A model generated the notes under the pieces. That model did not search any database. It was not told the origin of the DNA and saw only the letters and a list, made by a program, of their open reading frames with translations. DNA of 64,000 bases from Deinococcus sp. Arct2-2 (GTDB lineage: Bacteria; Deinococcota; Deinococci; Deinococcales; Deinococcaceae), in NCBI RefSeq assembly GCF_004801315.1, contig NZ_SSNW01000009.1, forward strand, positions 1 to 64,000, written 5' to 3'. The translations under genes were made by a program, and so were the position numbers. Of the stretch, positions 45,140 to 57,621 are shown in pieces (positions within the stretch are counted from its first letter, which is position 1; the number at the start of each line of letters is the position of its first letter).

Positions 45140-47083
45140 TCACGCCTCGGCTGCTTGGTTTTCGGCCAGCACGTCGCGCTCTACATAGCTCCGGAACTGC
45201 GCGGCATCCGTGAAATAGAGGTAGCCCGCTTGGTTGGCCGCAGCGAGGGTGAGGTCGGGTTCGGCCAGCAGCAGGGCCACCGGTTGACTCAGTCCTTCTT
45301 GAAGGCCGTCCGGCCAAGCCATGTCCAGCGTCGCCAGCAGTTCGCCCCCGGTGTCCACCAGTTCATGCCGCAGGACGCCTTCGGGCAAGCCCTGAGCCAT
45401 CACCCAAGCATTGACTTCCTCCAACACCTTCGACTCTTCGTCTCTCATAGCCGTGCTGGCCGCAGGCAGGGTGTCTTGCGGTTCTTCGGTGGCGGTGGTC
45501 AGGGTGCCGCCAATCAAACTGTTTAAGAAGGTGTTGGCAGCCCCGGCGAGCAGCTCCCGGCGCTTAGCCAGAAAAGCCCGGTACTGGTCTAACGACCACA
45601 GCTCCGGCGTCATCGGAATCCAGTGCGATTCAATGGCCCCCGGATGTTTTGCGGCGAAGGTGGGCAGATACTGTTCGGGCAGGTCATCAGAAATCAGCAG
45701 GTTGGTTTCCTGCGTCAAGAACGTGAAGTTAGCGATGGCGTTGATGAGCTGGCGGTCTATCCCGGCCTTCTTGAGCTGCGCCTGCGGGAAAACGTGATGC
45801 ACTTGCAGCTTGCTAAGTGAGCCAAGGAGTGCGTTACGCAGCTCAATGCCGCTTTCCCAGTCGCGGGCGTGCTCGACCCGGCTGAGCATGTACAGCATGG
45901 GGTAGAAGCGTGCTCCCCTCGTCGAGCCTTCAAAGTCTTCGGGACGTACCTTCAGGTCACCCCGGTTGCGCCTCAAGTCGGCAATCAGGCGGTCAAGTGC
46001 CCCTTCCGGATGGCTGATGAGGTTCAGGTCACGCGCCAAAACACTTTCTGTGGAGCTTGCGTACCGCCCCCACAAGAAGGTGTGAATGTACCAGTAGAGC
46101 AGCTTCTGCCGCTCAGTGTGGCTGTTGAAGTCCTTGCCCCGCTGATGGACGTAGCGGGCCATGAGAGGGAACGAGTAGCGGCTGCCCAGCACTTGGTCGC
46201 TGTCGAGGCCCAAGGACGAATTCACCAGATTCAGCAGGCGGTTGATGGCCTTCTTCGAGTCTGCCAAGCCTTGCTGAAACTGAGCTGGCGTGACGTGCGA
46301 GAGGGCCGCGTAATACGCTTCTCCAGTTACGACGGCGTTGATGACGCGCATCAGCCAGTCGAGCTTGAAGTGAAAGCCTATCGCCGACCACTCGCGCAGG
46401 GCTTTTTGCATCTCCTCCCGCGCCTGTGGCCATTCAGCGCACACTTTGGCCAGCGCCAAGTCCCCGCTCGACAGCTTGGTGCCGCCGCTGTTGACCTTGT
46501 TGAAGATTTCTACGACGGTTTCGACAGTTTTGTCTTCCCCAACAATTTCTTCGATATGTACACGAATATCCGCAACCGTCTTGAGCCGATTAAGTCGGTC
46601 GCTGAACACATCCGCTTGAGCTTCTTCATATGTTCTATAAAACTTTCCAATAAGTTTGCCTGCCTTGGCGCTGTCGGTAAACAGCTCAGTGACACTGAGC
46701 CAGAGAGGGTTGTTTTGCATTTTTTGCGGCGCGTAGAACTCGAACTCTTCGGTTTCGAGGTTGAAGTACAGCCCCGTGAACGCTTTGGGGTTGCCGTCAA
46801 AAAAACGGGGTGGTTTGCCCCGCATCACGCCGTACAAGCTGGTCATGCGCTGCTGGCCGTCCAAGAGTAAGCTAACGGCTCCTAAGCTGGAGGCGGCTCC
46901 CCCTCTGGTCGCCGTCGTGTCGCCCCGCGTTATCCACGTCAGCAGACTGCCCACTGGGTAGCGGTGGTACAACGAGCGCATCAGGCCACGCACTTGGTCG
47001 CGGTTCCAGACGTAGCCGCGCTGAAACTCTGGGAGTGCCACGGTGTTCAGGTCAATCTGGCTGAGGATGTCCGCGATTTTCAT
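45140..47083 (-). CDS. DUF262/HNH (GmrSD-like) restriction protein
   Basis: 647 residues. GmrS-type DUF262 half: P-E-F-Q-R-G-Y-V-W at 18-26 and the nucleotide-hydrolysis motif D-G-Q-Q-R-M-T-S-L at 75-83, F-N-K-V-N-S-G-G-T-K-L-S near 190-201. GmrD-type HNH half: V-H-H-V-F-P-Q-A-Q-L-K-K near 430 and a later A-N-F-T-F-L-T-Q-E-T-N. Such proteins cut modified phage DNA (type IV restriction). The C-terminal 130 residues are extra. It sits with the type I genes and likely extends their range to modified DNA. Confidence 0.8.
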   Translation of the reverse strand: MKIADILSQIDLNTVALPEFQRGYVWNRDQVRGLMRSLYHRYPVGSLLTWITRGDTTATRGGAASSLGAVSLLLDGQQRMTSLYGVMRGKPPRFFDGNPKAFTGLYFNLETEEFEFYAPQKMQNNPLWLSVTELFTDSAKAGKLIGKFYRTYEEAQADVFSDRLNRLKTVADIRVHIEEIVGEDKTVETVVEIFNKVNSGGTKLSSGDLALAKVCAEWPQAREEMQKALREWSAIGFHFKLDWLMRVINAVVTGEAYYAALSHVTPAQFQQGLADSKKAINRLLNLVNSSLGLDSDQVLGSRYSFPLMARYVHQRGKDFNSHTERQKLLYWYIHTFLWGRYASSTESVLARDLNLISHPEGALDRLIADLRRNRGDLKVRPEDFEGSTRGARFYPMLYMLSRVEHARDWESGIELRNALLGSLSKLQVHHVFPQAQLKKAGIDRQLINAIANFTFLTQETNLLISDDLPEQYLPTFAAKHPGAIESHWIPMTPELWSLDQYRAFLAKRRELLAGAANTFLNSLIGGTLTTATEEPQDTLPAASTAMRDEESKVLEEVNAWVMAQGLPEGVLRHELVDTGGELLATLDMAWPDGLQEGLSQPVALLLAEPDLTLAAANQAGYLYFTDAAQFRSYVERDVLAENQAAEA

Positions 47084-47130
47084 AGGTTGGTTGTCACGCT
47101 ACCACTGCTGCCGCACCCACCTGCACCTAT

Positions 47131-48075
47131 TTACGTGTCGTCTAGCTCTGAATCCGTGGGTGCCCAGAACTGCCGGGCGAACAACTGCTGCATGGAGTCT
47201 GTCGCCGCTTGTGCCCCTCTGCCTGTCTTTTTAAGGGCCGACTGCCCCCACCGCTCCAAGTCCCCGGATACGGTGAGTACCGTCGTGAAGCTGATAGGCG
47301 GAATCGTGTCCCCAAATTGGCCGATGAAGTTGGCTAAGTATTCTTCCGATTTCGCGTAGACCCCTTGCCGTCCAGTCACGAGATACAACACCGACTCCGC
47401 TTCGATTTCCCGCTCAGCCAAGGGCAAGCGCGAACGCTCATCCCAGCTCTTTTCATTGGGGGCTTTACCCAAGTGACCACACAGCACATGGGCCAATTCA
47501 TGGATGAGCGTGGCGTAACGCTCTTCGAGTGGTTGGGTCGAGTTCAGCATGACCACGAAGCGCCCTTTTTCATGTGCTTCGGTTCGGCGGACGTAACCTG
47601 CTTTCAGCGGCTCCATCGGTTGCTGCTCGACCAAGATGCCTTCTTGTTCGGCATGGGCCAGCGTGTTGTCCCACACCTGGGGTGCAAGCCGCCCACCCAC
47701 CGCGAAAGGATGCAGTGCCTGTTCTGGAATACGCGAGTCGTCTCCCGCTGTATCGGTAAGGTCGTACACGAAGTGAACGGGGCCGAACGGTACCAGCACA
47801 ACCAGTGGACGGGCTTCCGGCAGCACCATGCGCCGGTGCTCGCGTTTCCATTTGGCTGCCGTGGCCACATAGGTGGCTTCTGGGCGCTGCATCCGAATAA
47901 GGAAGGTGTTGTAGGGGCTGTACTGCGTGAATTTCCGAATGAACCGCAACGTATTGAGGTACTGCTGGCTGCCCCGATAGTCCCGGCTGCGCTGAAACAG
48001 CTCATCGAGTGTGTCCAGTTTAACGAAGTCATCAAACAGGGGCGGAAGTTCTCGGCCATACAAATCCGCGTTCAT
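47131..48075 (-). CDS. ArdC/ImmA-like zinc metallopeptidase
   Basis: 314 residues. Residues 1-130 resemble the ssDNA-binding part of ArdC antirestriction proteins (L-N-T-L-R-F-I-R-K-F-T-Q-Y-S-P-Y-N-T-F-L-I). The peptidase domain has H-E-L-A-H at 192-196 with a third ligand candidate E-I-E-A-E-S near 224. Start overlaps the hsdS stop (ATGA), so both are made together. It might protect or regulate the restriction system; the target is unknown. Confidence 0.7.
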   Translation of the reverse strand: MNADLYGRELPPLFDDFVKLDTLDELFQRSRDYRGSQQYLNTLRFIRKFTQYSPYNTFLIRMQRPEATYVATAAKWKREHRRMVLPEARPLVVLVPFGPVHFVYDLTDTAGDDSRIPEQALHPFAVGGRLAPQVWDNTLAHAEQEGILVEQQPMEPLKAGYVRRTEAHEKGRFVVMLNSTQPLEERYATLIHELAHVLCGHLGKAPNEKSWDERSRLPLAEREIEAESVLYLVTGRQGVYAKSEEYLANFIGQFGDTIPPISFTTVLTVSGDLERWGQSALKKTGRGAQAATDSMQQLFARQFWAPTDSELDDT

Positions 48076-50100
48076 AGAGAACCTCCAAGCCGCAGTAGTA
48101 GACGGTCAAACAAGTCTTTGGGGACAGCCGAGCGGTGTTCCCCACTGTTGAATCGGTTGAAAGCATCCAAGTCATGAGCCAAGCGCCCAGCTACCGTGGC
48201 GTGATGCCGCCCGACTGTTCTGGCGAAAGCGTGTATGCCTCCTACCGTATGGTTGCCACTCTGCAAGTAGGGCTGCCAGACGGCTTCGGGAATCAAGGCT
48301 TCGCGGGCGTAGGCATGCGCCTCCTTCTCGGCTGGAGCCGGGTCACTGTAGGTCACCAATTCTTTGCCCATGACTGCCGCATGGCCATGCCAGATGTGGC
48401 CCAGTTCGTGAAACAAGTTGAACCAAAACACGTCGATGTGCGGGTAGCGCATGGAGAGAGCAACCACCGGCTGGGTCGGGGGCTTGGCCTCAGCATCCAA
48501 CCAGAACGCCGCTCCACTGGTCTTGCTGCCCTTGGGGTGCTTGAGCAGCACAAAGCGCACGCCTGCCGCCTTGAGAACATCTGGAACCTGCAAGATGCCG
48601 TCCAGCGTCATAGACAGCTCTGCAAGGTCATGGACTGCCCTGTCCAAAGCTTCCCGCGAGTAGGCTTGGACTTGCTGGCGTGCCGCTATCTCACGTGCCT
48701 GTGTCACCCAATCGGTCTGGGCGGCCGGGTCTGCGCCCGCACTCGCCCGGAAGTGAACAGCCGGGTCAAAAGTAGGGATGTGATGCGGTTCAAAGGGGAT
48801 GTTGGCGGGTGGCTCTGGCTCAGCCTGGAGCCGCTTTGCGGCTTCACTCTCTCCGACGGTCACTCGCACCCGCCCCGTCAGCAGGTCTTCCATCAGCCCA
48901 CGCTTGAGCGTTTGCAGCTTGGCAAGTTGAGCTTGCTCTTTCTGTTCGCGCAAATTTTGCTGTCCTACAAGTTCTGAAATACGATTTTGCTCAGCCAAAG
49001 GAGGAACAAGGAAAGGAAGCTTACGCACATCTCCCACTCGCAAATGGCCTACGGTTGAGCCCCCAGTCCACTTATCAATTGTGTCCTGCACATGCTGGCT
49101 GTAAATAGAGAGGAGCATGAATTCAGAAACCATGACCTCTGGATTTGGCCTATAAAGCATGACACGTTGTCCAAGACAGACCTCATCCATGTCTGGTAGG
49201 ACACATGCTTCACCTGCGGGAGCTTCGCGAGTGAACACAACATCGCCACGTTTCGGGCTTCCACGACGGTTCCACTTACCAAGTGACTTTGCATCCGTAA
49301 AAGTCAAAGTTGATGCGACAAGTCTCCCATCCCGGATATTCGGTGTCTTGAGCACTGCATAACCATGCTCAGTTTCTGGCGGAGTACGGTTAATACAGTC
49401 AAGGATGGCCAAACAGACGTGATTCGCAGGCTTAACTTCCCACGCCCTCGGCACGCGCCCCAGCACCGTGTCCTGAAACAATTCCGGATTCTTTTCCGGG
49501 TCGCGGAGTTGGCCACGTTCGTCTAGCCCCCGCGTCAGCAGGTCGTGCAGCAAGCCTCGGCGGGCGGCCTGAAGCTTGGCGATGATGCGCCGCGTGTCTT
49601 CGATGGTGCGGTCAATCGTATCGAGGATGTCGGCAATTCGGCGCTGTTCGGAAAGGGGGGGAGCAGGCAGCTTGAGACTCTTCAAGTCACCCAAAACCAG
49701 TCTTCTCAAAGCGCTTCCAGAGGTGAGAATGTCTATTTGTCTCGTAGCATGGTCAAACTTAAGTGCTTGAGAGACGAAGTTAGCAGAATGCTCCTTCTTG
49801 AGTTTTATAATCGCTATTGACGACAACGTAACAATTTCTTCATCTTGTGTGTAAAGAATTGTTTTGCCTATTGTCCCATCTTTAGAAAAGAGTACGTCGC
49901 CCTTCTCCGGAGAACAACCGTTGCGTTTTAGTAGGTTGAAATCTTTAATCGAAATTATGGTACAGGAGTCGATGTCAATTTTGCCGACGCGCATGTCTTT
50001 GACGTTTGCGATTGGCTTCCCAGAAGTTTGTGGTGTTGGACTAAAGTGTGACCCGTCAGTGATACGTAGTGACATGGTATTTAGTTCTAAGAGAGGGAAT

Positions 50101-50114
<14 letters not shown>
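48072..50114 (-). CDS. hsdS: Type I specificity subunit HsdS fused to an IrrE/ImmA-like peptidase
   Basis: 680 residues, against about 400-450 for a normal HsdS. Two target-recognition domains (about 1-130 and 210-360), each followed by the conserved helix with P-P-L-S-E-Q-R-R-I and P-P-L-A-E-Q-N-R-I. After residue 415 a linker leads to a domain typical of XRE-ImmA antitoxins and Irr[11 protein letters not shown] near 470, G-A-A-F-W-L-D, then [11 protein letters not shown] with the zinc site H-E-L-G-H at 569-573. One uninterrupted frame. Start at ATG 50114 has GGGAG 7 nt upstream; ATG 50138 is possible but less likely. It overlaps hsdM by 14 bp. Confidence 0.87.
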
Positions 50115-52668
<2,554 letters not shown>

Positions 52669-52774
52669 GAAATCGTCTTCAAGATACCCGCCCCTGTTGA
52701 GCAAGAAGGCGGCACATCTTCCGGGGTTGGTCACATCTGCTTGCATGAGAGGGCGAGCTGCGCTTAGATGAGGC

Positions 52775-53725
52775 GTGAATAAGAACCTGCTCTCCGGACT
52801 TTTGGCGGCGTTGGTGCTCGTCTGTGCTGCCTTTGCCGGGTACTACTTCGCGGTAGCCGTACCCGCCCGCGAACAGGCGACGCTGGCCCTAGAGCAGCAA
52901 CGTGTGGCGGCGCAGGCAGCCAAGGCAACGGCACAGGCCAGCCAAGCCAAACTGGAAGCACAAAAGCAGGCGGCTGAAGAAGCGGCGGCGCAGGCCAAAC
53001 GGGACGCTGAGGGGCAGGCCGAATCCGAAGCCCAGCAAGCCGCCCAAGAGGTACAGGACGCCAAAGACCAACGCAGTGCTTACCTTGCTTCCTGTCAGCG
53101 CAAGGCCGAGAACGACTACTGGGTGTACGTGAAACTCAACGGCACGCCTGCCGAAGGACAGTTAGATGTGTACAACGCGCCTCAGTACGTCTGGGATAGA
53201 GCCACTGCACAAAAGAAAGAGCGGCTGGACGAGTGCTTCCGGCTGGTGGATTCCGGCGTGAACCCCGACGATTTGGAGGGGACGCTGACCCCGTTGGAGT
53301 TGCCGAACACCCAACTGGCCCTCTACACCGACGATAGCGCAGCATTCGGCATCACCGACGAGGAGGTGAACCGCATTGTCGTGGCTTACCTCGCGGCAGG
53401 CGAACTCAGTGACCCCGCTTCGGCGCTGAACATGTACGCCGACAACGTGACTTACTTCAAGCAAGGGCTAAAGCCTAAATCGTTCTTGTATGCAGACAAG
53501 AGCGCCTACTTCAAACGCTGGCCCAGCCGTACCTATTCGTTGGCCTCACAGGTGGCAACCTTGTCGGACGGCGGCCTGACCCGGCAGGTGCGCTTCGACT
53601 ACGACTACCGGGTCGAGCGCCCCGGCAAAACGCTGGCAGGACGCGCCTACACCGTACTGGGGCTGGAGAGGCTCGGTAGCGAACTGGCGATTACCAGTGA
53701 AACTGGGGAAGTGTACAAGCAGTAA
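52775..53725 (+). CDS. Membrane-anchored coiled-coil protein with NTF2-like tail
   Basis: 316 residues, GTG start. Membrane helix at 8-28, then a 65-residue Ala/Gln/Lys coiled coil (to about 100), a domain with one Cys pair, and a C-terminal half resembling SnoaL/NTF2-like folds (F-K-R-W-P-S-R-T-Y and [11 protein letters not shown]). Likely faces the periplasm. Divergent from hsdM; unknown function, perhaps accessory cargo. Confidence 0.6.
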   Translation: MNKNLLSGLLAALVLVCAAFAGYYFAVAVPAREQATLALEQQRVAAQAAKATAQASQAKLEAQKQAAEEAAAQAKRDAEGQAESEAQQAAQEVQDAKDQRSAYLASCQRKAENDYWVYVKLNGTPAEGQLDVYNAPQYVWDRATAQKKERLDECFRLVDSGVNPDDLEGTLTPLELPNTQLALYTDDSAAFGITDEEVNRIVVAYLAAGELSDPASALNMYADNVTYFKQGLKPKSFLYADKSAYFKRWPSRTYSLASQVATLSDGGLTRQVRFDYDYRVERPGKTLAGRAYTVLGLERLGSELAITSETGEVYKQ

Positions 53726-54318
53726 GGGAGCAGAGACAGGACGTGACGTGGGTGCTGAGTGGCCCACGTCCGTCTTCTTTCTATGGACGTCATCAGCTAG
53801 ACCGGCATTCGTAGGGGTGCAGGCCCTGCTCTCCTGCCGTGACGTAGGTGCCCTGCGGCCTCGCCGAACAAGGCGTGGCTCTCTGTTCATTTCCGTGTTG
53901 GATGCCGAGTTAAGACGGGGCAAAATGGGCCGATTGGTTTGCACCACAGGCCTTCTGCCCTGCGGCGGCGTTCCCGCAGATGGGAATGTTCCGAGTTGAA
54001 TTCTGAGTTGGATGCCGAGTTGGACACAGGTCCGCTCCGAGAAGAACCGGCTCCTGCGGTTCAGGTTCAGCGCCAGCCGTCCCCCTTCACAGGTGCAGCG
54101 GAGCAGTTCTTCGGCTTGGCCTTGGTTGTTCAGCACCGCCCCACTGTATTGAGGGGGTCACTGGCCGCTGGGCGCGGATGGCGTTCACGGCACAGTTGCT
54201 CTTGCTGGACAGCGTTCACTGCACTTTCGGGTGGGGCGGCTCTTGCTAAGCGGCCCAGCCGAGCCGAACGTACCGCCTTAGGCGGATGAGTTACCCCCGC
54301 CGACGAGGGTTCAGGGGA
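53726..54318. other. Gene-free region with short direct repeats
   Basis: No gene supported. GGATGCCGAGTT occurs at 53898-53909 and again near 54010-54021, with related GAGTT words between. Frames here read as low-complexity Arg/Pro text typical of non-coding GC-rich DNA. Confidence 0.3.
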
Positions 54319-54348
54319 TTGACAGGTTTCGGGAAAGCACACGATAAT
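54319..54348 (+). promoter_or_regulatory. Sigma-70-type promoter
   Basis: TTGACA (54319-54324), 18-bp spacer, GATAAT (54343-54348). It would give a leader of about 340 nt before the small gene at 54699, including the inverted repeat. Confidence 0.5.
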
Positions 54349-54517
54349 CCTCGTCCATCGTTTGGAGACGATTCCGACAGAGCCTGTCCCATTAGGAATC
54401 GTTCATCCGTCCGTCTATTTTATTAGCCGAAATGTAAGGCCACGAAGCAGGACAGCGTGAGAGTAAGCACTGGGGTTGGGACACAAGGTGCCGAGAAGCG
54501 TTGAGAACCAGTTGGTC

Positions 54518-54660
54518 CGCCGGACTGCCACAAGCAGACCGCACCGCTGGAGCGTGAACGTTTGACGTTCATCACCTGACTTCGGCCTTCCCGGCCTTAT
54601 CCCTTCTGGCCCTTGAGCAGAAGCGGCCCTTCAAGGTTCACGCTCCAACGCAGTCCGGCG
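54518..54660. repeat. Two-block long inverted repeat, 143 bp
   Basis: CGCCGGACTG (54518-54527) pairs with CAGTCCGGCG (54651-54660), and TGGAGCGTGAA (54548-54558) with TTCACGCTCCA (54637-54647). Transcribed, it would fold into one long interrupted stem with a smaller hairpin loop region between (54559-54636). Could be a leader structure, small RNA or transposon/replication stem. Confidence 0.6.
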
Positions 54661-54698
54661 CAACGTTTATCGCCGCTCTCGTTTTTAGGAGGTTTCCC

Positions 54699-54995
54699 GT
54701 GAATTTTACTGCTCCATCTATCCTCGCGTCTGATTTTGAAGGTCTCTTGAAGGCCCTGGACGCCCATCTTGCCCACGACGTGTTGGCTCTGCGGAACAGG
54801 TACTTACACACCCGTCTTCAAGGCGCAGAGCAGGTTGGTCTGGCCACTTTGTATAAAGCACGGATGCAGCGTCTCGCCGAGCTGCATGAAAGTCTGGCCT
54901 TAGTGACTCTGGAGTTTCAATTGCAGCAAGAGGTGGACGAAGGCCCTCAAGCAGGCGAAGACCTTGACATCAACAACGATATACCACTGTTCTAA
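54699..54995 (+). CDS. Small helical protein of unknown function
   Basis: 98 residues, GTG start with a perfect AGGAGG 8 nt upstream. Mostly helical, acidic C terminus (E-D-L-D-I-N-N-D-I). No membrane segment, Cys or known motif. It stands at the end of a long structured leader with a good promoter. Confidence 0.6.
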   Translation: MNFTAPSILASDFEGLLKALDAHLAHDVLALRNRYLHTRLQGAEQVGLATLYKARMQRLAELHESLALVTLEFQLQQEVDEGPQAGEDLDINNDIPLF

Positions 54996-55173
54996 GCGTA
55001 ATCCTGCTGACAGCCTTCTATGACGCCTATTTCGCCGTCGGGTCGCCCTGTCTATAGGGAAGGGCCCAAGCTTTCAGGGCATGGGTTTTCCCCACTCCCT
55101 GAAGCGCTCACGCTCACGGTTTTCCCTCGACACTCAAGCTAAGGCCCGCGCCACGGCCACCGGAGAGACAGCT

Positions 55174-55470
55174 ATGACGACTCAACCACGCCCCACGAAG
55201 CCCACCGACCTCGTTGCCCTCGTGGAATTTCTTGACGAGGGCTGTGCCCAGACGGAGAAGGAGCTTGAAATCACCCTCGGATACGCTCTGCGGGATAACG
55301 ACACAGAAGCCATTCTGGCGGCAGAAGAGCGCTTACAGAGTATGCAGAAGGCACGACGCCATTGGGCTGAGTGCATCGCCGACATGAAGAGGTTCCCAGA
55401 GTGGGAAGCCGTAGCAAGGGGACTTCTGGTGGTTAATCCAGCCGAAGTGAAGCACCGGGTCTCTGCGTGA
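55174..55470 (+). CDS. Small helical protein of unknown function
   Basis: 98 residues, ATG with GGAGAGA upstream. Helical throughout, with Q-K-A-R-R-H-W-A-E-C near the middle. An upstream ATG at 55081 adds 31 Arg/Ser-rich residues without a ribosome site. Overlaps the next gene by 4 bp. Confidence 0.55.
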   Translation: MTTQPRPTKPTDLVALVEFLDEGCAQTEKELEITLGYALRDNDTEAILAAEERLQSMQKARRHWAECIADMKRFPEWEAVARGLLVVNPAEVKHRVSA

Positions 55471-55688
55471 GCCTGCCCCCGTTCACCCCCGACCTGCGAG
55501 AGAAACTGCATCTTCATTTGACCGCGCTTGGAGCTTGTCAAGCGGATATAGAAGCGTACCTGACCCTTCAGCAGGGCCGCTTTGAACAGCTCACCCCCCG
55601 ATATGAGCGGGTCGAGCGCCAGACTGACGACCTCACCAACCCATACACGGTGCGGGGGCAACGACTCGTGGCCGAATACGAGCGGTGA
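55467..55688 (+). CDS. Small protein of unknown function
   Basis: 73 residues, GTG overlapping the previous stop (GTGA). Begins S-L-P-P-F-T-P-D-L-R-E-K-L and is mainly helical. Paired with the gene before it; neither family is recognised. Confidence 0.5.
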   Translation: MSLPPFTPDLREKLHLHLTALGACQADIEAYLTLQQGRFEQLTPRYERVERQTDDLTNPYTVRGQRLVAEYER

Positions 55689-55834
55689 GGCGTACAGCCT
55701 CAGTGAGAATGAGCTGGACGACCTCGAAAACGTCGTTCTAGGGCCTGTTGGCCAAGTCCAGGACAAAAAAAGGAGGACTCCAGGATTGCCCCTGCACAGA
55801 TACCATCGGTCACCTTCTTCTAAGGAATGAAAAA

Positions 55835-55850
55835 CCCCGCTGGAGCGGGG
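55835..55850 (-). terminator. Rho-independent terminator of the lipoprotein gene
   Basis: CCCCGC/GCGGGG inverted arms (55835-55840 with 55845-55850); on the minus strand TTTTT follows. Confidence 0.85.
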
Positions 55851-55869
55851 CAAAGGCTAAAGGGGATGC

Positions 55870-56307
55870 TTACTGGCTGACGCGCTTCATACCAATCAAG
55901 CCATTGGAGAATGTGCCGTCCGCCAAAGGAAGTGTGTATCTCCCCAAGTATTGAAAGCGAGGTTCTACGTCGTACTTAAACGACCCCTGAACGTTGTACT
56001 GCTTGGCTGAACTGAGCAGCGCCATACGACCAGTTTCAGCATCACCACTCACGGTGTATGTGACGCTTGCCGCGTCCGTCCATGTACCACTGACCGCACT
56101 TGTAGTGGCGCTTTTCTGAAGGTTCATCGTTCCGGCCGCAACATAGTCCGTGCATCCAACTGGACTGACGAGTGGCCTAACGCCCTTAGGCTCTCCATCT
56201 ACACACATTTGAACCGCCCAAGTGCCACTCACTTCAACAGGAACCTTTGTGCTGCCACAAGCGGCAAGCGTGGCGAGAGTAAGCGAAGCCCAAAGAAATG
56301 TTTTCAT
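55870..56307 (-). CDS. Lipoprotein of unknown function
   Basis: 145 residues. Signal peptide with lipobox L-A-A-C (Cys at about residue 17), so it is lipid-anchored. The mature part is beta-rich with two more Cys and several G-T-W/S-V-S-G-T repeats, like small outer or periplasmic lipoproteins. ATG at 56307 chosen for its signal peptide; the frame extends 20 codons further up without one. Confidence 0.7.
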   Translation of the reverse strand: MKTFLWASLTLATLAACGSTKVPVEVSGTWAVQMCVDGEPKGVRPLVSPVGCTDYVAAGTMNLQKSATTSAVSGTWTDAASVTYTVSGDAETGRMALLSSAKQYNVQGSFKYDVEPRFQYLGRYTLPLADGTFSNGLIGMKRVSQ

Positions 56308-56536
56308 AGAGGAACTATAGCGACGGTGCTGACTGGGCGGGCAAGAAATACGCCCCGCTTGTGGCAACTGATGAACTTCGCTGCACCACCAGGGCGCATC
56401 TCAATTGCCGCCGTTCGGGAGGTTCTCGGCCAGCTCCAAGCACATCACTCTAAGTGAAAGGCCTGTACTTTGCCTACACGCCCTAGAAACCTTATATGAG
56501 GTACAAGCCACTCTGCGTCGTCTGTTGGCCTAATCG

Positions 56537-56566
56537 CAAAAAGCGGGCCACCATGGTCGGTGGCCC
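56537..56566 (-). terminator. Rho-independent terminator of the SHOCT-type gene
   Basis: GGGCCACC (56545-56552) pairs with GGTGGCCC (56559-56566); on the minus strand the stem is followed by GCTTTTT. Confidence 0.8.
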
Positions 56567-56585
56567 GGCACTGTGCTTGCGGAAT

Positions 56586-57182
56586 CTACTTGTTAAGCGA
56601 GATGCCCGCTGGTTGAGGAGCCGCCGTCTGGTAGCTCTCAAACATGATGTCGCGCTTCTTAGCCTCATATTCGACGGGCGACAAGATGCCTGCCCGGCGC
56701 ATGTCTTCCAGTGCCCCCAGCTTCCGCTCGCGCTCGGCGTCAAGTTCGAGCTGTTGGCGCTTGTCGGCGTATTCGGCGTCGGAGATGACCCCTTGGGTGC
56801 GGGCGTTGTCGAGGGCGGTCAGGCGGGCCATAGCCGAGGAGGGCGAAGGCGCAGAGAACGCGGGGCTGGTCACGCCGGGGACGGCGTTGGGGGCGACTCC
56901 GCCGCCGTCCCAAAGCTGGGTACCCTTGCGTTTCAACAGGTACAGGTCGTAATTGGCGAGCACACCGACCACAATCCACAGCGGTATGGTCGCGATGCCG
57001 CCAGTGATGGCACTGACGATAAAGATGACAGCGAAGTAAATCAGCGCTTTGACCCACACGCCACGGTACAGATACCAGAACACGCCGAAGACAAACGCGG
57101 CCCAGTTCCAAGTGGCCAACCAGCGTCCGCCCTCTCGGTCAAAGCGGCGAAAAGTCTCTTCATAAGATGCGGGTAGCGTCAT
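56586..57182 (-). CDS. Membrane protein with SHOCT-like C-terminal domains
   Basis: 198 residues. Two to three membrane helices in residues 25-80 preceded by W-N-W-A-A-F-V-F-G-V-F-W-Y-L-Y-R (DUF2628-like). After a Pro/Ser linker come two short SHOCT-type helical hairpins: T-A-L-D-N-A-R-T-Q-G-V-I-S-D-A-E-Y and G-A-L-E-D-M-R-R-A-G-I-L-S-P-V-E-Y. SHOCT units are oligomerisation parts of membrane proteins. Confidence 0.72.
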   Translation of the reverse strand: MTLPASYEETFRRFDREGGRWLATWNWAAFVFGVFWYLYRGVWVKALIYFAVIFIVSAITGGIATIPLWIVVGVLANYDLYLLKRKGTQLWDGGGVAPNAVPGVTSPAFSAPSPSSAMARLTALDNARTQGVISDAEYADKRQQLELDAERERKLGALEDMRRAGILSPVEYEAKKRDIMFESYQTAAPQPAGISLNK

Positions 57183-57329
57183 GGCACTCCTTGAGGGAAG
57201 AACGAGAGAATGAGAAAAGCTGCGGCCGCCGAAGGGCAGCAGGGCGCTCGCTTGGCTCTGCCAACATAACGGCGGCCGTATCGAGGAGGGGCCGCATACC
57301 CAGCAACCCCCCCCAGTTCCCCTATCGGG

Positions 57330-57599
57330 TCAATTGCCGCCCCATCCTTTCGGCCTGGACAAGACCGCGAGTGCCGGGTACTCGGTTTCGAGGAAGACTC
57401 GCCGCTGTTGGTGCTGAGCGAACAAGTGGCTGAGCTGGGTGTGCTCCGGTGCGTCGAGGTCGTCCTCGCCTTCGGGGGTCAGCAGGATGCTCAGGGCGTT
57501 GAGGTTGGCGAGTACCTGAAGGTAGGAGAGTTGCACCTCGGCAGGCAGGTCGGTTTCAACAAGGCGAGCACGGATAAGGTCTAAGTCGGTGTAGTACAT
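57330..57599 (-). CDS. Small protein of unknown function at the island's right end
   Basis: 89 residues; GGAGG 8 nt before the ATG. Mostly helical, acidic middle (E-G-E-D-D-L-D-A-P-E). No family recognised. The frame continues to 57836 but that text overlaps the terminator and attR. Confidence 0.55.
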   Translation of the reverse strand: MYYTDLDLIRARLVETDLPAEVQLSYLQVLANLNALSILLTPEGEDDLDAPEHTQLSHLFAQHQQRRVFLETEYPALAVLSRPKGWGGN

Positions 57600-57621
57600 G
57601 TGGGGCCTCCAAAGAAGAAAG

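Noticed and set aside
53546..54342. Minus-strand frames of 196 and 70 residues
   Set aside because: Low-complexity Arg/Pro/Ser text, the first overlapping the end of the plus-strand gene; no ribosome sites.
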